Assembly: GCA_937892255.1 (NCBI GenBank) | Contig: CALAUL010000009.1 | Span: forward strand, 1-36,141 | Source: an uncultured Bacteroidales bacterium | GTDB taxonomy: Bacteria > Bacteroidota > Bacteroidia > Bacteroidales > Marinilabiliaceae | Length of the DNA: 36,141 nt | Direction: 5' to 3' | In this document: in pieces, positions 14,903 through 24,410 of the stretch | Numbering within the stretch: position 1 is the stretch's first letter | Layout of the letters: each line of letters starts with the position of its first letter | The notes under the pieces: generated by a model | What the model saw: only the letters and a program-made list of their open reading frames with translations | The model's database searches: none | What the model was told of the DNA's origin: nothing | Translations under genes and position numbers: made by a program

Positions 14903-15000
14903 GTTAAATGTTCAAATACAAAATCAGTTGCAAAGTAACGAAAATACGTTGTATTATGGATACACTTTCTACAAAATATATCCTATACACATCAAAAATA

Positions 15001-15714
15001 TTAAATAACTTCTATAAACGATGCTTTAATCCAACCCACATTGCCATCTTTAAGTCTCACTTCACACCATTCCCCAAGACGGCTGAGAATATGTACTTTT
15101 GTTCCAGCGTGTAATACGACTAATTCCGAACCATTTTCATCAGGTGCAGTGCTTAATGTCACAGATGACTTCATGATAATAGCATCTTTGCTATTGACTA
15201 TATTATCACGCTGACGGATCGATATCGACAACGAGAATATTGCCACTGCTAACAAGAAAAGCGCTGAAAAGAAACCCGTCTTTCGCAACGATATGTTGTC
15301 TAAAAAGATAAACACTGCTATTCCCGCCAACATGAGAATAAACACCACGACAAACATCACTGCCCATCCGTCCGAACTCATTGTGTTACACAACGAGTCC
15401 CACCAACGCACAAAGAATACTTGTTCGACCTCTTGCAACTTATCTGTCATGACATACGCCTGTTCGAGATTATAGATAATATCTTCGTCTGAAGGTGCTA
15501 AACGGTGTGCTCGTTCGAAATTAAGTATCGCTTTTGCCAGTTCTCCGCTTTTGTAATATGAATAGCCCAAGTTGTAGTATATCTGCACGCTCTCTTGTCC
15601 CGACGCCAAGATTTTCTCCATCTCGTCTATTGATGCTACCTTAACGCTGTCTTGTTGAGCATTGACACTTATACAGCCCAACACAAACAATATAGCTACT
15701 ATATATTTTCTCAT
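15001..15714 (-). CDS. batE: Aerotolerance protein BatE (TPR and SH3b)
   Basis: This 237-residue last gene of the Bat operon has a signal peptide 1-19 (ending SVNAQ). TPR repeats follow at about 40-95 (YYNLGYSYYKSGELAKAI), then two membrane segments around 118-135 and 145-163, and a C-terminal bacterial SH3 domain (175-237, LGEWCEVRLKDGNVGWIKASFI). TPRs suggest complex assembly with BatC; the SH3b may bind cell wall. The Bat proteins were linked to aerotolerance in Bacteroides fragilis, but their chemistry is not known. Confidence 0.9.
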   Translation of the reverse strand: MRKYIVAILFVLGCISVNAQQDSVKVASIDEMEKILASGQESVQIYYNLGYSYYKSGELAKAILNFERAHRLAPSDEDIIYNLEQAYVMTDKLQEVEQVFFVRWWDSLCNTMSSDGWAVMFVVVFILMLAGIAVFIFLDNISLRKTGFFSALFLLAVAIFSLSISIRQRDNIVNSKDAIIMKSSVTLSTAPDENGSELVVLHAGTKVHILSRLGEWCEVRLKDGNVGWIKASFIEVI

Positions 15715-15720
15715 TGTTTC

Positions 15721-17541
15721 CTACTTTATGTTATCATTCATACGACCGATAATATCTACAGCCTTTTCGTATACATTTTGCATCGAATCCGACAATTCGG
15801 CCGGCGCATAACGTGCAAACTCACAAGAATCAAGCAACTGCATAAACTCATCAGCTATCTCTACAGATATGTTATGATGTTGCATTTCCTCCTTGGCATT
15901 ATCTTTTGTAAGTTCGCTCAACGGCAATGTCAGCTTGTCGCTCAGATAGCCCCACAAGGCCCTCATAACCTCATCGAAAAATGCCTCACGTTTGTTCTCC
16001 TTGATAAACAATGCGGCCTTCTTAAGACGTTTCTTAGCTTGCTTGTTCGCTTTGCGCACTTTTACCTTGTCCATGTTTGCCAAGTCATTGATACGCTTTC
16101 TATATATCACGAAGAGTACTAAAAGTATCAATATCGGAACTATAATCAAGATATTAAAGAGCGTCGAACCGAGGAAGAACTTTCCTTTTGTGCGTAGGGG
16201 TTCGTTGGCTGTACGTAGGTAACGCAAGTCTCCACCTATATACTGTACCTCTTCGCGCGAACCTCCCGAGAACTTCACCACTCCCTGTGCATCTGAAGTT
16301 CCATCGCCCTTCAAGACATTAAGTTTGAATGGTCCTTGAACTTCTGTCACAAATTGCTTTTTGTTGACATCAAAGTATATAAACTTCATCGCAGGAATCT
16401 CAAACTCTCCTTCATGACGAGGTATAACGAGATACTCTGCTGTTTTAGTTCCTTTGTATCCCGAAGCTGAGACTGTCAATTGGTTTGTTTCATTAGGGTC
16501 AAAGGTATCAAAGTCTGCATTAAATTCAGGCTTTGGCAATGAGAGTAACTTTAAGTTACCGGTACCATTCACCGACACTTTAACCTGTACACTATTATCG
16601 GCCTTTACCTCTTGCGGTGTGACACTTACGTTGAACTTAAACGAACCTACGCCACCACTCGTCTGCGCCGGACGATTTAGCAACTCCTTGACTGTAATGT
16701 ACGCAGGCTTGCTCTTGACAAGTTGCTTGACAAGTTGTACCTGACCAAAGAAGTCATCAAAGAATCCGCCACCACCGCCTACACGACGCTTAACGACACA
16801 CTCCAGTTCTATAGGCTCAATGGTAAACTTCCCACTTTTCTGTGGAAATAATATCTGACGTTTCACGTCAACGGAATTATAAACCACTCCGTCAATAACT
16901 TCACGGCCTTGCATGTTGTTTGCTTCGACGTCTTCTGAGACGAACTCTACCAACTTGGGTGATTTGGAAACTGATATTGACTCGATACCTACACGCGTGT
17001 ATATTGTTGTTACAAGTTCTACCGGTTCTCCTTCATATACAGAACTCTTTGAGAGCTGTTGCACTAAAAGTATATCCGGCACTTGACCCTTGGGCAAGCT
17101 AACATTCCCACGGTTAGCCGACTGCGACGATGTATTGTCTTCACTACCCGACGTATCACCCTTTACAACATTGACGCTAAGAGAATTCGATGTATATTGC
17201 GCACCATCGACATTGACTGTTGCCGGACCTATGCCATATTGTCCTTCTTTTGTGGCTTTTAGTATGAACGTAAATGTCGTTGTATACGAAGAGCTTATTT
17301 TTCCATTGATTATACTCGTCGAACTTGACTTCGAAACAGATGGACCCATAAGCACTTCAAAGTTGTTCACATCGCCCAGCCTTATGTCTGAAGCTTCTGC
17401 CGACACTGTATATACCAACTGAAAACGCTCTCCTTCACTAACAGTAGAGCGTACACGTCCTTCAAATGTCACATCATCGGCTATCGCACTGAATGGCATT
17501 ATGACAGCCAACAGGCACAATATATATCTATAAAGTCTCAT
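15721..17541 (-). CDS. batD: BatD, oxygen-tolerance membrane protein
   Basis: A 606-residue protein with a signal peptide (1-21, MPFSAIA). A long periplasmic part built of beta-sandwich domains follows (to about 430), with Gly-rich GGGGGFFDDFF around 254-264. One membrane segment lies at about 456-475, followed by a basic cytoplasmic tail (KANKQAKKRLKKAALF) and helices. This is the BatD family layout. It starts 51 bp behind batC and ends six bases before batE. Confidence 0.92.
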   Translation of the reverse strand: MRLYRYILCLLAVIMPFSAIADDVTFEGRVRSTVSEGERFQLVYTVSAEASDIRLGDVNNFEVLMGPSVSKSSSTSIINGKISSSYTTTFTFILKATKEGQYGIGPATVNVDGAQYTSNSLSVNVVKGDTSGSEDNTSSQSANRGNVSLPKGQVPDILLVQQLSKSSVYEGEPVELVTTIYTRVGIESISVSKSPKLVEFVSEDVEANNMQGREVIDGVVYNSVDVKRQILFPQKSGKFTIEPIELECVVKRRVGGGGGFFDDFFGQVQLVKQLVKSKPAYITVKELLNRPAQTSGGVGSFKFNVSVTPQEVKADNSVQVKVSVNGTGNLKLLSLPKPEFNADFDTFDPNETNQLTVSASGYKGTKTAEYLVIPRHEGEFEIPAMKFIYFDVNKKQFVTEVQGPFKLNVLKGDGTSDAQGVVKFSGGSREEVQYIGGDLRYLRTANEPLRTKGKFFLGSTLFNILIIVPILILLVLFVIYRKRINDLANMDKVKVRKANKQAKKRLKKAALFIKENKREAFFDEVMRALWGYLSDKLTLPLSELTKDNAKEEMQHHNISVEIADEFMQLLDSCEFARYAPAELSDSMQNVYEKAVDIIGRMNDNIK

Positions 17542-17592
17542 TTGCTTTTATAATTTACGTGCAAAAATAATCATCTGTCGTCAAATATCAAA

Positions 17593-18282
17593 CTACCAAT
17601 TCTTTTCTATACTCTTTGCTTTGGCAGCTTTTATTTTTCTCTTTTCATCTTGCAACTCTTTTTCGTCTGCTTGCAAAGCATTTAGCATACGTTCAGCTTC
17701 CTCTTTTGACATCTCCTGTTGCTGTTGTTGTTGCTGTTGCTGCTGTTGCTCTTGCTGTTGCTGCTGTTGTTGTTGCTGTTGTTGCTGTTGTTGCTGTTGT
17801 TGCTGCTGATTTTGTTGTTGTTGTTGTTGTTGCTGAGGTGGGTTCTTAAGCATTTTTTGAGCAGCCACAAGATTATAACGAGTCTGATCATCTTGAGGAT
17901 TGGCTCTCAATGCCTTTTTATAAGCGTCGACGCTCTTGTCAAACTCCTGCTTCATATAGTGGCAGTTGCCGATATTATGATGCAACTCCGACAGACGCGA
18001 CTTGTCAGTCTCTTTCTCTGCCATCATGTTATAATGTTTGAGAGCTTCGTCGACTTTGTCCTGCTTCAACAACGAACCGGCATAGTTGAAATTTGCTTCA
18101 TACGAGTCACTTTTTTCGTCCAAAGCCCTGAGACATGACTCTTGTGCTTCTGCAAATTTACCTTCTTTATACTCCTCCACACTCTGACGGATATGCTTTC
18201 GCTCGGTTTGCGCCTCTGCATGATATCCTCCAAACAGCACTAAGACTGCCATGCTTGCTACTATCTTTATCACTCTGTTCAT
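17593..18282 (-). CDS. batC: BatC, TPR protein with polyglutamine tract
   Basis: This 229-residue periplasmic protein has a signal peptide (1-25, ending HAEAQ), TPR repeats at about 28-130 (including EANFNYAGSLLKQ, HHNIGNCHYMKQEFDKSVDAY and ANPQDDQTRYNL), then a 40-residue stretch with 38 Gln interrupted by one Asn and one Glu, and a charged helical tail. TPRs suggest a partner of the BatA/BatB von Willebrand proteins. The gene lies five bases behind batB. Low-complexity linkers occur in BatC homologues, but this tract is strikingly long and pure. Confidence 0.9.
   Translation of the reverse strand: MNRVIKIVASMAVLVLFGGYHAEAQTERKHIRQSVEEYKEGKFAEAQESCLRALDEKSDSYEANFNYAGSLLKQDKVDEALKHYNMMAEKETDKSRLSELHHNIGNCHYMKQEFDKSVDAYKKALRANPQDDQTRYNLVAAQKMLKNPPQQQQQQQQNQQQQQQQQQQQQQQQQQQQEQQQQQQQQQQQEMSKEEAERMLNALQADEKELQDEKRKIKAAKAKSIEKNW
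17716..17835 (-). repeat. CAA/CAG trinucleotide tract in batC
   Basis: Forty consecutive codons are 38 CAA/CAG plus one GAG and one AAT. On the sense strand the runs are 8, 19 and 11 Gln codons. CAA and CAG alternate irregularly, which lowers but does not remove slippage. A whole-codon change alters tract length without breaking the frame. Confidence 0.95.
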
Positions 18283-18287
18283 AACTC

Positions 18288-19370
18288 TTACTTTTTCGTA
18301 TCCGTAGGTTGCATAAATAAATCTTTGCTCTTCTCCTTTCGTGTGAAGATATCAAAACCGCTGAGACGCAGATTCTTTCTGCCCAATATCAATAAGTCAA
18401 ACAATAGTATAAGCAAGACAAGAAACTGCACATACTGAAATCTATCATTATAAGCAGTAAAGACCTTTGCTTCAAATTCTGTCTTCTCTATTGCATTCAG
18501 TTCATCAACAAGTGCAATAATACCATTTCGAATATTATTAGCCGGTATGTACGCACCACCTCCAACCTGAGCAACTTGAGCAAGTGCCCCTTCATCGATA
18601 CGTGTCATAGCCACATTACCATCTTTATCCTTAATAAAATTACTCATGTCACCCGGACGCACAGGCACAGGTGCACCTTTAGATGTTCCCATACCAACTG
18701 TATAGACTCTTATTCCTTTATCCATTGCTCTACGCGCTGCTTCAACGGCATTATCTTCATGATTCTCACCATCTGTAATGACGATAATAGCTCTATTAAT
18801 GTCGGGAGTCGAACTAAACGAATTAGAACACAAATCAATTGCAGCTCCTATAGCCGTTCCCTGCGTAGGTATCATATCTGTGCTAATACTTGAGAGAAAC
18901 ATCTTAGCAGATGGATAGTCAGTAGTGATAGGCAACTGCACATAAGCTTGACCCGCAAAGACAACCATTCCTATTCTGTCATTACCTAATTTGTCTACAA
19001 GACGTGAAACAGCCATCTTCGCCATCTCCAAACGTGAAGGTTGGATATCCATAGCATTCATACTGTTTGAGACATCAAGAGCAACCATTATCTCGATACC
19101 TTTACGTTTCATAGTCTCCACTTTTGCACCAAATTGAGGTCCTGCCATAACAAAGACTTGTAACGTAAATGCAATAAGTAGTAGTATAGATTTCACTCTG
19201 CTACGACGACTTGAATAAGCCGGCATAAGATGAGCAAGCAACGATTCTTCTCCAAATGTCTCTATCGCTTTCTTCTTCTTATGAGCAAAATACACCATCA
19301 ACGTTGCTATTATCGGAATGATTAACAGCAAATAAAGATAGTTCGGATGTGCAAATCTAAATATATCCAT
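18288..19370 (-). CDS. batB: BatB, von Willebrand A-domain membrane protein
   Basis: This 360-residue protein has an N-terminal membrane pair (about 11-28 and 60-77) and a vWA domain from about 90 with a complete metal site: DVSNS (D99, S101, S103), a Thr in GTAIGA and the Asp of ITDGEN. A C-terminal membrane segment lies near 317-333 (FLVLLILLFDLLILG), so the vWA domain faces the periplasm. It is paralogous to BatA, 13 bp upstream of it in the transcript order. It probably forms a metal-dependent adhesion-type complex with BatA. Confidence 0.94.
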   Translation of the reverse strand: MDIFRFAHPNYLYLLLIIPIIATLMVYFAHKKKKAIETFGEESLLAHLMPAYSSRRSRVKSILLLIAFTLQVFVMAGPQFGAKVETMKRKGIEIMVALDVSNSMNAMDIQPSRLEMAKMAVSRLVDKLGNDRIGMVVFAGQAYVQLPITTDYPSAKMFLSSISTDMIPTQGTAIGAAIDLCSNSFSSTPDINRAIIVITDGENHEDNAVEAARRAMDKGIRVYTVGMGTSKGAPVPVRPGDMSNFIKDKDGNVAMTRIDEGALAQVAQVGGGAYIPANNIRNGIIALVDELNAIEKTEFEAKVFTAYNDRFQYVQFLVLLILLFDLLILGRKNLRLSGFDIFTRKEKSKDLFMQPTDTKK

Positions 19371-19383
19371 TGTAGTAATATCT

Positions 19384-20376
19384 TTATGGAAGTGTTCGTA
19401 ATATTGTGTTACGCAATATAAGTTCAGCCAAAAGCAATAACATTGCAGCTATAGCAAAAGGCAAATACTCTTCCGTCCTTTTGGTATATTCGCGCACTTC
19501 CAATATTGTCTTTTCCATTTGGTCTATCTCTTCGTATATTGCATCTAATGACTTATTGTCGGTTGCACGGAAGTACTTACCACCTGTCATCTGTGCTATC
19601 TCGGTCATCGTTGCCTCGTCGATATCCACCTCTTGGTCGACATACTCCATGCCGAAATGCGTCATGACTGGCACCTTTGCTGTACCTCGAGAACCGACAC
19701 CTATGGTATAGACTCTCACACCAAAGGTCTGTGCTATCTGCGCTGCTTTCAGTGGAGCAATAGAGCCCGAATTGCTTACTCCATCGGTGAGTAATATGAC
19801 AACCTTACTCTTAGCTTTGCTCTCTTTCAGACGTGCCACAGCAGTTGCCAAACCTGAGCCTACGGCTGTACCTGCTGTCAACATCTCTGTGTGGATATCC
19901 TGCATGAGGTTTGTGAGCACTGCATGGTCGGTAGTAAGCGGACATTGCGTAAAGCTCTCTCCTGCAAATATCACAAGTCCGATATTATCGTTGGGACGAT
20001 TGGCAATAAACTTCGTTGCCACGTTCTTTGCCGCTTCTAAACGATTCGGCTTAAAGTCAATAGCCAACATACTACCAGATATATCCATCGAAAGAACAAT
20101 ATCTATACCCTCTGTATGTTCATCTTTGTAGCTATCTGTCGACTGCGGACGCGCCAATACTGCAACAACTGCAACTATAGCCAACATTCGCAACGCCATA
20201 GGCACATGTCGGAAGTAGCTCTTCCACGATTGCTTCATGCCCTCAAACGGACGCAATGACGACATTTGTATCGTTGCATTCAGTGTGCGATGTTTCCATA
20301 TATACCACGCCACATAAAGCGGAACTACAAGCAACGTCCAGAAAAAATCCGGATGAAGAAATGTTATATCACTCAT
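19384..20376 (-). CDS. batA: BatA, von Willebrand A-domain membrane protein
   Basis: This 330-residue paralogue of BatB has membrane segments at about 10-27, 58-76 and 311-327. The vWA domain carries the MIDAS motif DISGS (D98, S100, S102), Thr in GTAVGS and Asp in LLTDGVSN. The start codon overlaps the previous gene by four bases (ATGA-type overlap at 20373-20376). BatA and BatB in tandem define the aerotolerance operon of Bacteroidota. Confidence 0.94.
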   Translation of the reverse strand: MSDITFLHPDFFWTLLVVPLYVAWYIWKHRTLNATIQMSSLRPFEGMKQSWKSYFRHVPMALRMLAIVAVVAVLARPQSTDSYKDEHTEGIDIVLSMDISGSMLAIDFKPNRLEAAKNVATKFIANRPNDNIGLVIFAGESFTQCPLTTDHAVLTNLMQDIHTEMLTAGTAVGSGLATAVARLKESKAKSKVVILLTDGVSNSGSIAPLKAAQIAQTFGVRVYTIGVGSRGTAKVPVMTHFGMEYVDQEVDIDEATMTEIAQMTGGKYFRATDNKSLDAIYEEIDQMEKTILEVREYTKRTEEYLPFAIAAMLLLLAELILRNTILRTLP

Positions 20377-21353
20377 TGTTTATTCTCCTCTTTTTGGGGT
20401 TGTGACTCCTCCTGTGTTGTATCTCTGACAAACTCTATTGCACGCTTTATCGCCATGTCGTTCTCGTCTGGCAATGGTTCCATCTTGGCAAACTTAGCCA
20501 AATCGGCAAGCGACAAAATTGCCGACAGAGTGTTGTACTCCTGCTGTTTGTCTGCCAAAAGGGGTTTCATCAAGTCCATTATCTCGTCAGAAGTACTCTC
20601 TAAAGCATTCACGTTGTAACGCTCTTCTATATACCTTCTCAAGACATCTGTAATCTCCGAATAGAACTCTTTGAACATGTTGCGTTGCCACAACTTCTCC
20701 TCTTTTATTCGTTCCAAATCCCTCATTGCTATGACATGACAAGGTTCCTTTGGCTTTTTCTTTTTAACTTCTCCGCCAACGTTCTTTGCTTTGTAACGTC
20801 TGTACATGATAATAGCCACAACGATAGCCGCAATGAGCAACACTCCGCCTACAAACCACCATATATACTCCAACAACTCTGCCAAGATAAAGGGTGCATC
20901 TTGAGGGTCTTTAATGTCTGTAATCTTCGCTACTCCAGTCTGCTCATCTACCTCCATCGTTTGAAACGGATTAATAACATTGAGCGACATATCCGGCGTC
21001 GAAGCACTTCCTCCCTGATAGCGCAATATCTCTATAGGTGCAATGTAATATAAAGCTGTGTCGAACGACGTGATGATATAACGTTGGTTCATCATCACCA
21101 TACCGTTAGACACCGTAGTGTCGATAGGCAATCGATCCACTATCTCGATGTTTTTCACTATCGTATCCTCCAACTGTACAAACTCAACGTCAATATTCTC
21201 CGGATACGAAGCCTCTATCGTCAGTCCCACTTGTCCACCAACGAATATGGTTGCAGAATCCAACTTCGCATGTACCATTTGTGCCGACAATGACATTGTT
21301 GACATCGCACCGATGCACAACGCAAATATCTTTCTTAGTCTCATCTTATTCAT
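20373..21353 (-). CDS. Bat-operon membrane protein between DUF58 and batA
   Basis: This 326-residue protein has an N-terminal signal (about 5-24), a beta-rich periplasmic domain (30-165), one membrane segment (about 164-185, WWFVGGVLLIAAIVVAIIMY), and a basic then helical cytoplasmic tail (KAKNVGGEVKKKKPKEP onward, to 326). The layout resembles a short BatD and the DUF4381-type proteins found at this place in moxR/bat operons. It overlaps batA by four bases. Role unknown, presumably part of the Bat complex. Confidence 0.85.
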   Translation of the reverse strand: MNKMRLRKIFALCIGAMSTMSLSAQMVHAKLDSATIFVGGQVGLTIEASYPENIDVEFVQLEDTIVKNIEIVDRLPIDTTVSNGMVMMNQRYIITSFDTALYYIAPIEILRYQGGSASTPDMSLNVINPFQTMEVDEQTGVAKITDIKDPQDAPFILAELLEYIWWFVGGVLLIAAIVVAIIMYRRYKAKNVGGEVKKKKPKEPCHVIAMRDLERIKEEKLWQRNMFKEFYSEITDVLRRYIEERYNVNALESTSDEIMDLMKPLLADKQQEYNTLSAILSLADLAKFAKMEPLPDENDMAIKRAIEFVRDTTQEESQPQKEENKQ

Positions 21354-21360
21354 AAATACC

Positions 21361-22227
21361 TCAACTGCGTTTTTTGAACAACATCAACAACTGTTTCACA
21401 TAGTCGTCGTCAGTCTTTATCTTTACACTGTCAACGCCGCTTTTCGCAAAAGTCATCATCAACGATTCTTCGCGATTGCGCCAATATTGAGCATAAGACT
21501 TGCGCAACTCTCCGTCCGATGTATCGACCCAACGTTGTGCTCCGGTCTCGGCATCTGTCATGAGCATAAGTCCGACATTTGGCAACTCCGTCTCTCTCTT
21601 GTCGTAAATGTGCAACGCTACAACATCATGCTTGTGGTTGGCTATACGAAGCGACTTCTCAAAGTCATCGTCCATGAAGTCCGAAATAACGAATGCTGTA
21701 CAACGTTTCTTGATGACATTTGTCAAATATCGCAATGCTGTATCGAGCGAAGTACTTCTCTTCTCGGGCTGAAAAGTCAACAACTCACGTATGATGTGCA
21801 GTACATGCTTCTTTCCTTTCTGTGGAGGAATGAACTTCTCGACACAGTCAGAGAAGAATACCACGCCTATCTTGTCGTTGTTCTGTATGGTCGAGAATGC
21901 CAAAGTGGCGGCTATCTCCGTCACAAGGTTCTTCTTGAAACGCTCGGCAGTACCGAACTCACGAGAGCCCGACACGTCGATGAGTAACATTACAGTGTTC
22001 TCTCGTTCCTCTTCAAAGACCTTGATAAACGGACGATTGAAACGAGCTGTCACATTCCAGTCGATATTACGAACATCATCACCATACTGATACTCACGCA
22101 CCTCGCTAAAGGCCATACCTCGTCCTTTGAAGGCCGAATGGTATTCGCCTGCAAATATGTGATTGGAAAGACCTCGTGTCTTTATCTCTATCTGCCTGAC
22201 TTTCTTTATCAATTCCGTTGTCTCCAT
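21361..22227 (-). CDS. DUF58 family protein (Bat operon)
   Basis: This soluble 288-residue protein carries the DUF58 signature YGDDVRNIDWNVTARFNRPF (48-67) and then a vWA-like fold with LLIDVSGSREFG (D84, S86, S88). DUF58 proteins sit next to MoxR ATPases throughout bacteria and are thought to be their partners, linking the chaperone-like ATPase to the membrane vWA proteins. It lies 53 bp behind moxR and seven bases before the next gene. Confidence 0.93.
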   Translation of the reverse strand: METTELIKKVRQIEIKTRGLSNHIFAGEYHSAFKGRGMAFSEVREYQYGDDVRNIDWNVTARFNRPFIKVFEEERENTVMLLIDVSGSREFGTAERFKKNLVTEIAATLAFSTIQNNDKIGVVFFSDCVEKFIPPQKGKKHVLHIIRELLTFQPEKRSTSLDTALRYLTNVIKKRCTAFVISDFMDDDFEKSLRIANHKHDVVALHIYDKRETELPNVGLMLMTDAETGAQRWVDTSDGELRKSYAQYWRNREESLMMTFAKSGVDSVKIKTDDDYVKQLLMLFKKRS

Positions 22228-22280
22228 ACTTTTGTATGTCTTTTGTTCGCAACTTATTTTCCGACTAACGTCTACGTCTG

Positions 22281-23273
22281 CTAAGGCACCTCAACAGCAT
22301 TCAATATCTCACTTATTATCTCTTCGCTTGTTACATTGTTGGCTTCTGCTTCATACGTGAGACCTATACGATGACGCAACACGTCGTGACATACTGCACG
22401 TATATCCTCCGGTATGACGTATCCTCTACGCTTGATGAAGGCGTAAGCCTTTGCTGCCATTGCCAATGATATAGAGGCACGCGGCGAAGCCCCGCATGAT
22501 ATCATTTCTGTGAATTGTCCTAAATTGCATTGTTCCGGAAAGCGCGTTGCGAAGACGATATCAACGATGTACTTCTCTATCTTTTCGTCCATATATACAT
22601 CTTTCACTACCTCACGAGCTCTCACTATATCCTCTGGCTTAAGGAGCTGCTGTGGTTGCGGGAATGTCTTCTGTAAATTCTGACGTATTATGAGTTGCTC
22701 TTCGTCTTTCTTAGGATAGTCAATGACAACCTTGAGCATGAAACGGTCTACTTGCGCCTCTGGAAGAGGATATGTTCCCTCCTGTTCTATAGGATTTTGT
22801 GTTGCCATGACGAGGAAAGGCTGTGCCATCTTGTATGTCTGGTCTCCGATAGTCACCTGACGTTCCTGCATAGCCTCGAGCAATGCCGACTGAACCTTTG
22901 CCGGAGCACGGTTTATCTCGTCCGCCAAGATGAAGTTTGAGAAGATAGGTCCCTTTTTTACCACGAACTCTTCGGTCTTCTGCGAATAGATTAACGTACC
23001 AAGTATATCGGCAGGCAAAAGGTCCGGTGTAAACTGGATACGTGAGAAGTCTGCATCTATAATTTTCGAGAGAGTGTTGATAGCAAGAGTCTTTGCCAAA
23101 CCCGGAACGCCTTCCAGGAGAATATGTCCGTCAGAAAGCAATCCTATCAACAACGATTCAACCAAATGTTTCTGTCCTACAATGACCTTGTTCATCTCCA
23201 TAGAGATAAGGTCTACAAACGAACTCTCTTGTTTTATGCGCTCGTTAAGTTCTTTTATATCCACTGCGTCCAT
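22281..23273 (-). CDS. moxR: MoxR-family AAA+ ATPase
   Basis: This 330-residue AAA+ ATPase is proposed to act as a chaperone that matures metal-binding or vWA proteins. Walker A is GVPGLAKT (55-62), in the MoxR-typical GxPGxAKT form. Walker B is FILADEINRAP (D118, E119), followed by LLEAMQERQVT and the sensor segment ATQNPIEQEGTYPLPEAQ(V)DRF. It is the first gene of the moxR - DUF58 - batABCDE operon, which runs uninterrupted for about 8.3 kb. Confidence 0.96.
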   Translation of the reverse strand: MDAVDIKELNERIKQESSFVDLISMEMNKVIVGQKHLVESLLIGLLSDGHILLEGVPGLAKTLAINTLSKIIDADFSRIQFTPDLLPADILGTLIYSQKTEEFVVKKGPIFSNFILADEINRAPAKVQSALLEAMQERQVTIGDQTYKMAQPFLVMATQNPIEQEGTYPLPEAQVDRFMLKVVIDYPKKDEEQLIIRQNLQKTFPQPQQLLKPEDIVRAREVVKDVYMDEKIEKYIVDIVFATRFPEQCNLGQFTEMISCGASPRASISLAMAAKAYAFIKRRGYVIPEDIRAVCHDVLRHRIGLTYEAEANNVTSEEIISEILNAVEVP

Positions 23274-23341
23274 AGTAGTGTTATGTTATTTTATGTTATT
23301 ACTCTTTATTTATTGTGCGCCGAAAGACATTTCCGACAATG

Positions 23342-23349
23342 CAAAATTA
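23342..23349 (-). promoter_or_regulatory. -7 element of the moxR/bat operon
   Basis: TAATTTTG on the minus strand, 69 bp before the moxR ATG. A TTTG lies 11 bp further upstream (23361-23364), too close to be an ideal -33 box. The rest of the 365-bp gap (23274-23638) holds no ORF I can support. Confidence 0.5.
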
Positions 23350-23529
23350 ATAATAGCCTTCAAATTACAACGTCGTTTTTTTATCTTTTCAACAATCGTT
23401 TCTTTTCCATTTACATTACGTTAATTGAGACTTAATTGCACTTTGTCGATTTTAGGAATATACATGTAGATAAATGTCTCGCTTTTTATCGTTCTCTCCA
23501 TAGGCGCAACGCTCTCTTTTTTTCAATAT

Positions 23530-23578
23530 GCGTTTGACTAAAACGCAAGGAGAACAAAGTTTTCAACTCTGTCCTCCT
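23530..23578 (-). terminator. Tandem stem-loops behind the SPOR gene
   Basis: Two hairpins lie side by side: GCGTTT/AAACGC (23530-23546) and the imperfect 14-bp stem 23548-23561 with 23565-23578. They follow the minus-strand SPOR-domain gene by about 60 bp; a minus-strand A-run, not a T-run, lies beyond them, so their efficiency is uncertain. Confidence 0.45.
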
Positions 23579-23638
23579 CGTATATTTGAGAGTGATATAT
23601 CACACGTTGAATGTCTTACACATGTGCAAATATGCCTT

Positions 23639-24289
23639 TTATTTCAGTTTCATAATCCACACGCCGGCATATTCGGGAAACTTACTTCTTATCTCTATGA
23701 GTTTCTTTCTGACATTAGCCTCGTTGCCTGTGTAGATTGACACTCTGTATAAGCCTTCGTCATTCTCCATGATACTTGGCAAGAAGCCATTTGCGACAGC
23801 TGTGGAACTGACGTTTCTCGCATTGGTCAAACTCTTAAATGTACCTATTATAATGTGGTAGTTGCCATCACTTTGCGGAGATTTTGACTCAACGACTTTT
23901 GCCGACTCTTCTTTTACCGTTATGGTCTTATCTACGGCTTCATCTATCTTTTGCTGAACGGCTGTCTCTGCCTCTTGTGCCGAGTCTCTGACTTTGGCGG
24001 CTTCCTCTTGTGCTACTTTTTCGGCAAGACGCTTTGCCGCATCTGCCTGCTCTTGCGCCTTTTGTGCTGCTTGGCGAGCTTGTTCCTGAGCTTTTTGCTT
24101 TGTCTCTTGTGCTTCTTCTTTGGCGGCTTGAGCTAGTGCCTTAAGTTGTTCGTTGCTCTTTACCTTTGGTGTGACAGTCGTTGATGCGCTACTTGCCTGT
24201 GCCGACTCGAAACTCGACGAACCTTTATGTGCCGCACACGATACACTCATAAAGACAACAACGACTGCCAAAATAGTTAATCTCATCAT
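23639..24289 (-). CDS. SPOR-domain lipoprotein
   Basis: This 216-residue protein begins with a signal ending in a lipobox (VSC, C18). A long Ala/Gln/Glu/Lys-rich helical stalk follows (about 45-125, repeats such as AQKAQEQ), then a C-terminal SPOR domain (142-216, GNYHIIIGTFKSLTNARN to AGVWIMKLK). SPOR domains bind glycan strands stripped of stem peptides at division sites, so this is probably an outer-membrane lipoprotein spanning to peptidoglycan. It is a single-gene unit with its own promoter. Confidence 0.88.
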   Translation of the reverse strand: MMRLTILAVVVVFMSVSCAAHKGSSSFESAQASSASTTVTPKVKSNEQLKALAQAAKEEAQETKQKAQEQARQAAQKAQEQADAAKRLAEKVAQEEAAKVRDSAQEAETAVQQKIDEAVDKTITVKEESAKVVESKSPQSDGNYHIIIGTFKSLTNARNVSSTAVANGFLPSIMENDEGLYRVSIYTGNEANVRKKLIEIRSKFPEYAGVWIMKLK

Positions 24290-24317
24290 AGTATATCTTT
24301 TTTATAAATTGGTCAGC

Positions 24318-24349
24318 CAAAGGTAAATAAAGTTTGCAATTATAACAAA
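24318..24349 (-). promoter_or_regulatory. Promoter of the SPOR-domain gene
   Basis: On the minus strand TTTG (24346-24349) is followed after 20 bp by TACCTTTG (24318-24325). The ATG lies 29 bp beyond the -7 element. This is a close match to the Bacteroidota consensus. Confidence 0.65.
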
Positions 24350-24410
24350 TCGCACACTGCAAATTCAACAAAACTCACATCTATCCAACAACACTTTGTG
24401 CCCCCCCAAA

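Noticed and set aside
17716..17835. CRISPR array or short tandem repeat array
   Set aside because: The period is three bases, inside a reading frame, with no spacers; it encodes polyglutamine. No CRISPR-like repeats were seen anywhere in the window.
17719..18138. 139-codon plus-strand ORF with a long leucine run
   Set aside because: The leucines are the antisense reading of the batC CAA/CAG tract; no independent coding evidence.
21118..21987. 289-codon plus-strand ORF in the bat operon
   Set aside because: It is antisense to two recognised genes (the Bat-operon membrane protein and the DUF58 protein) and shows no recognisable domain.
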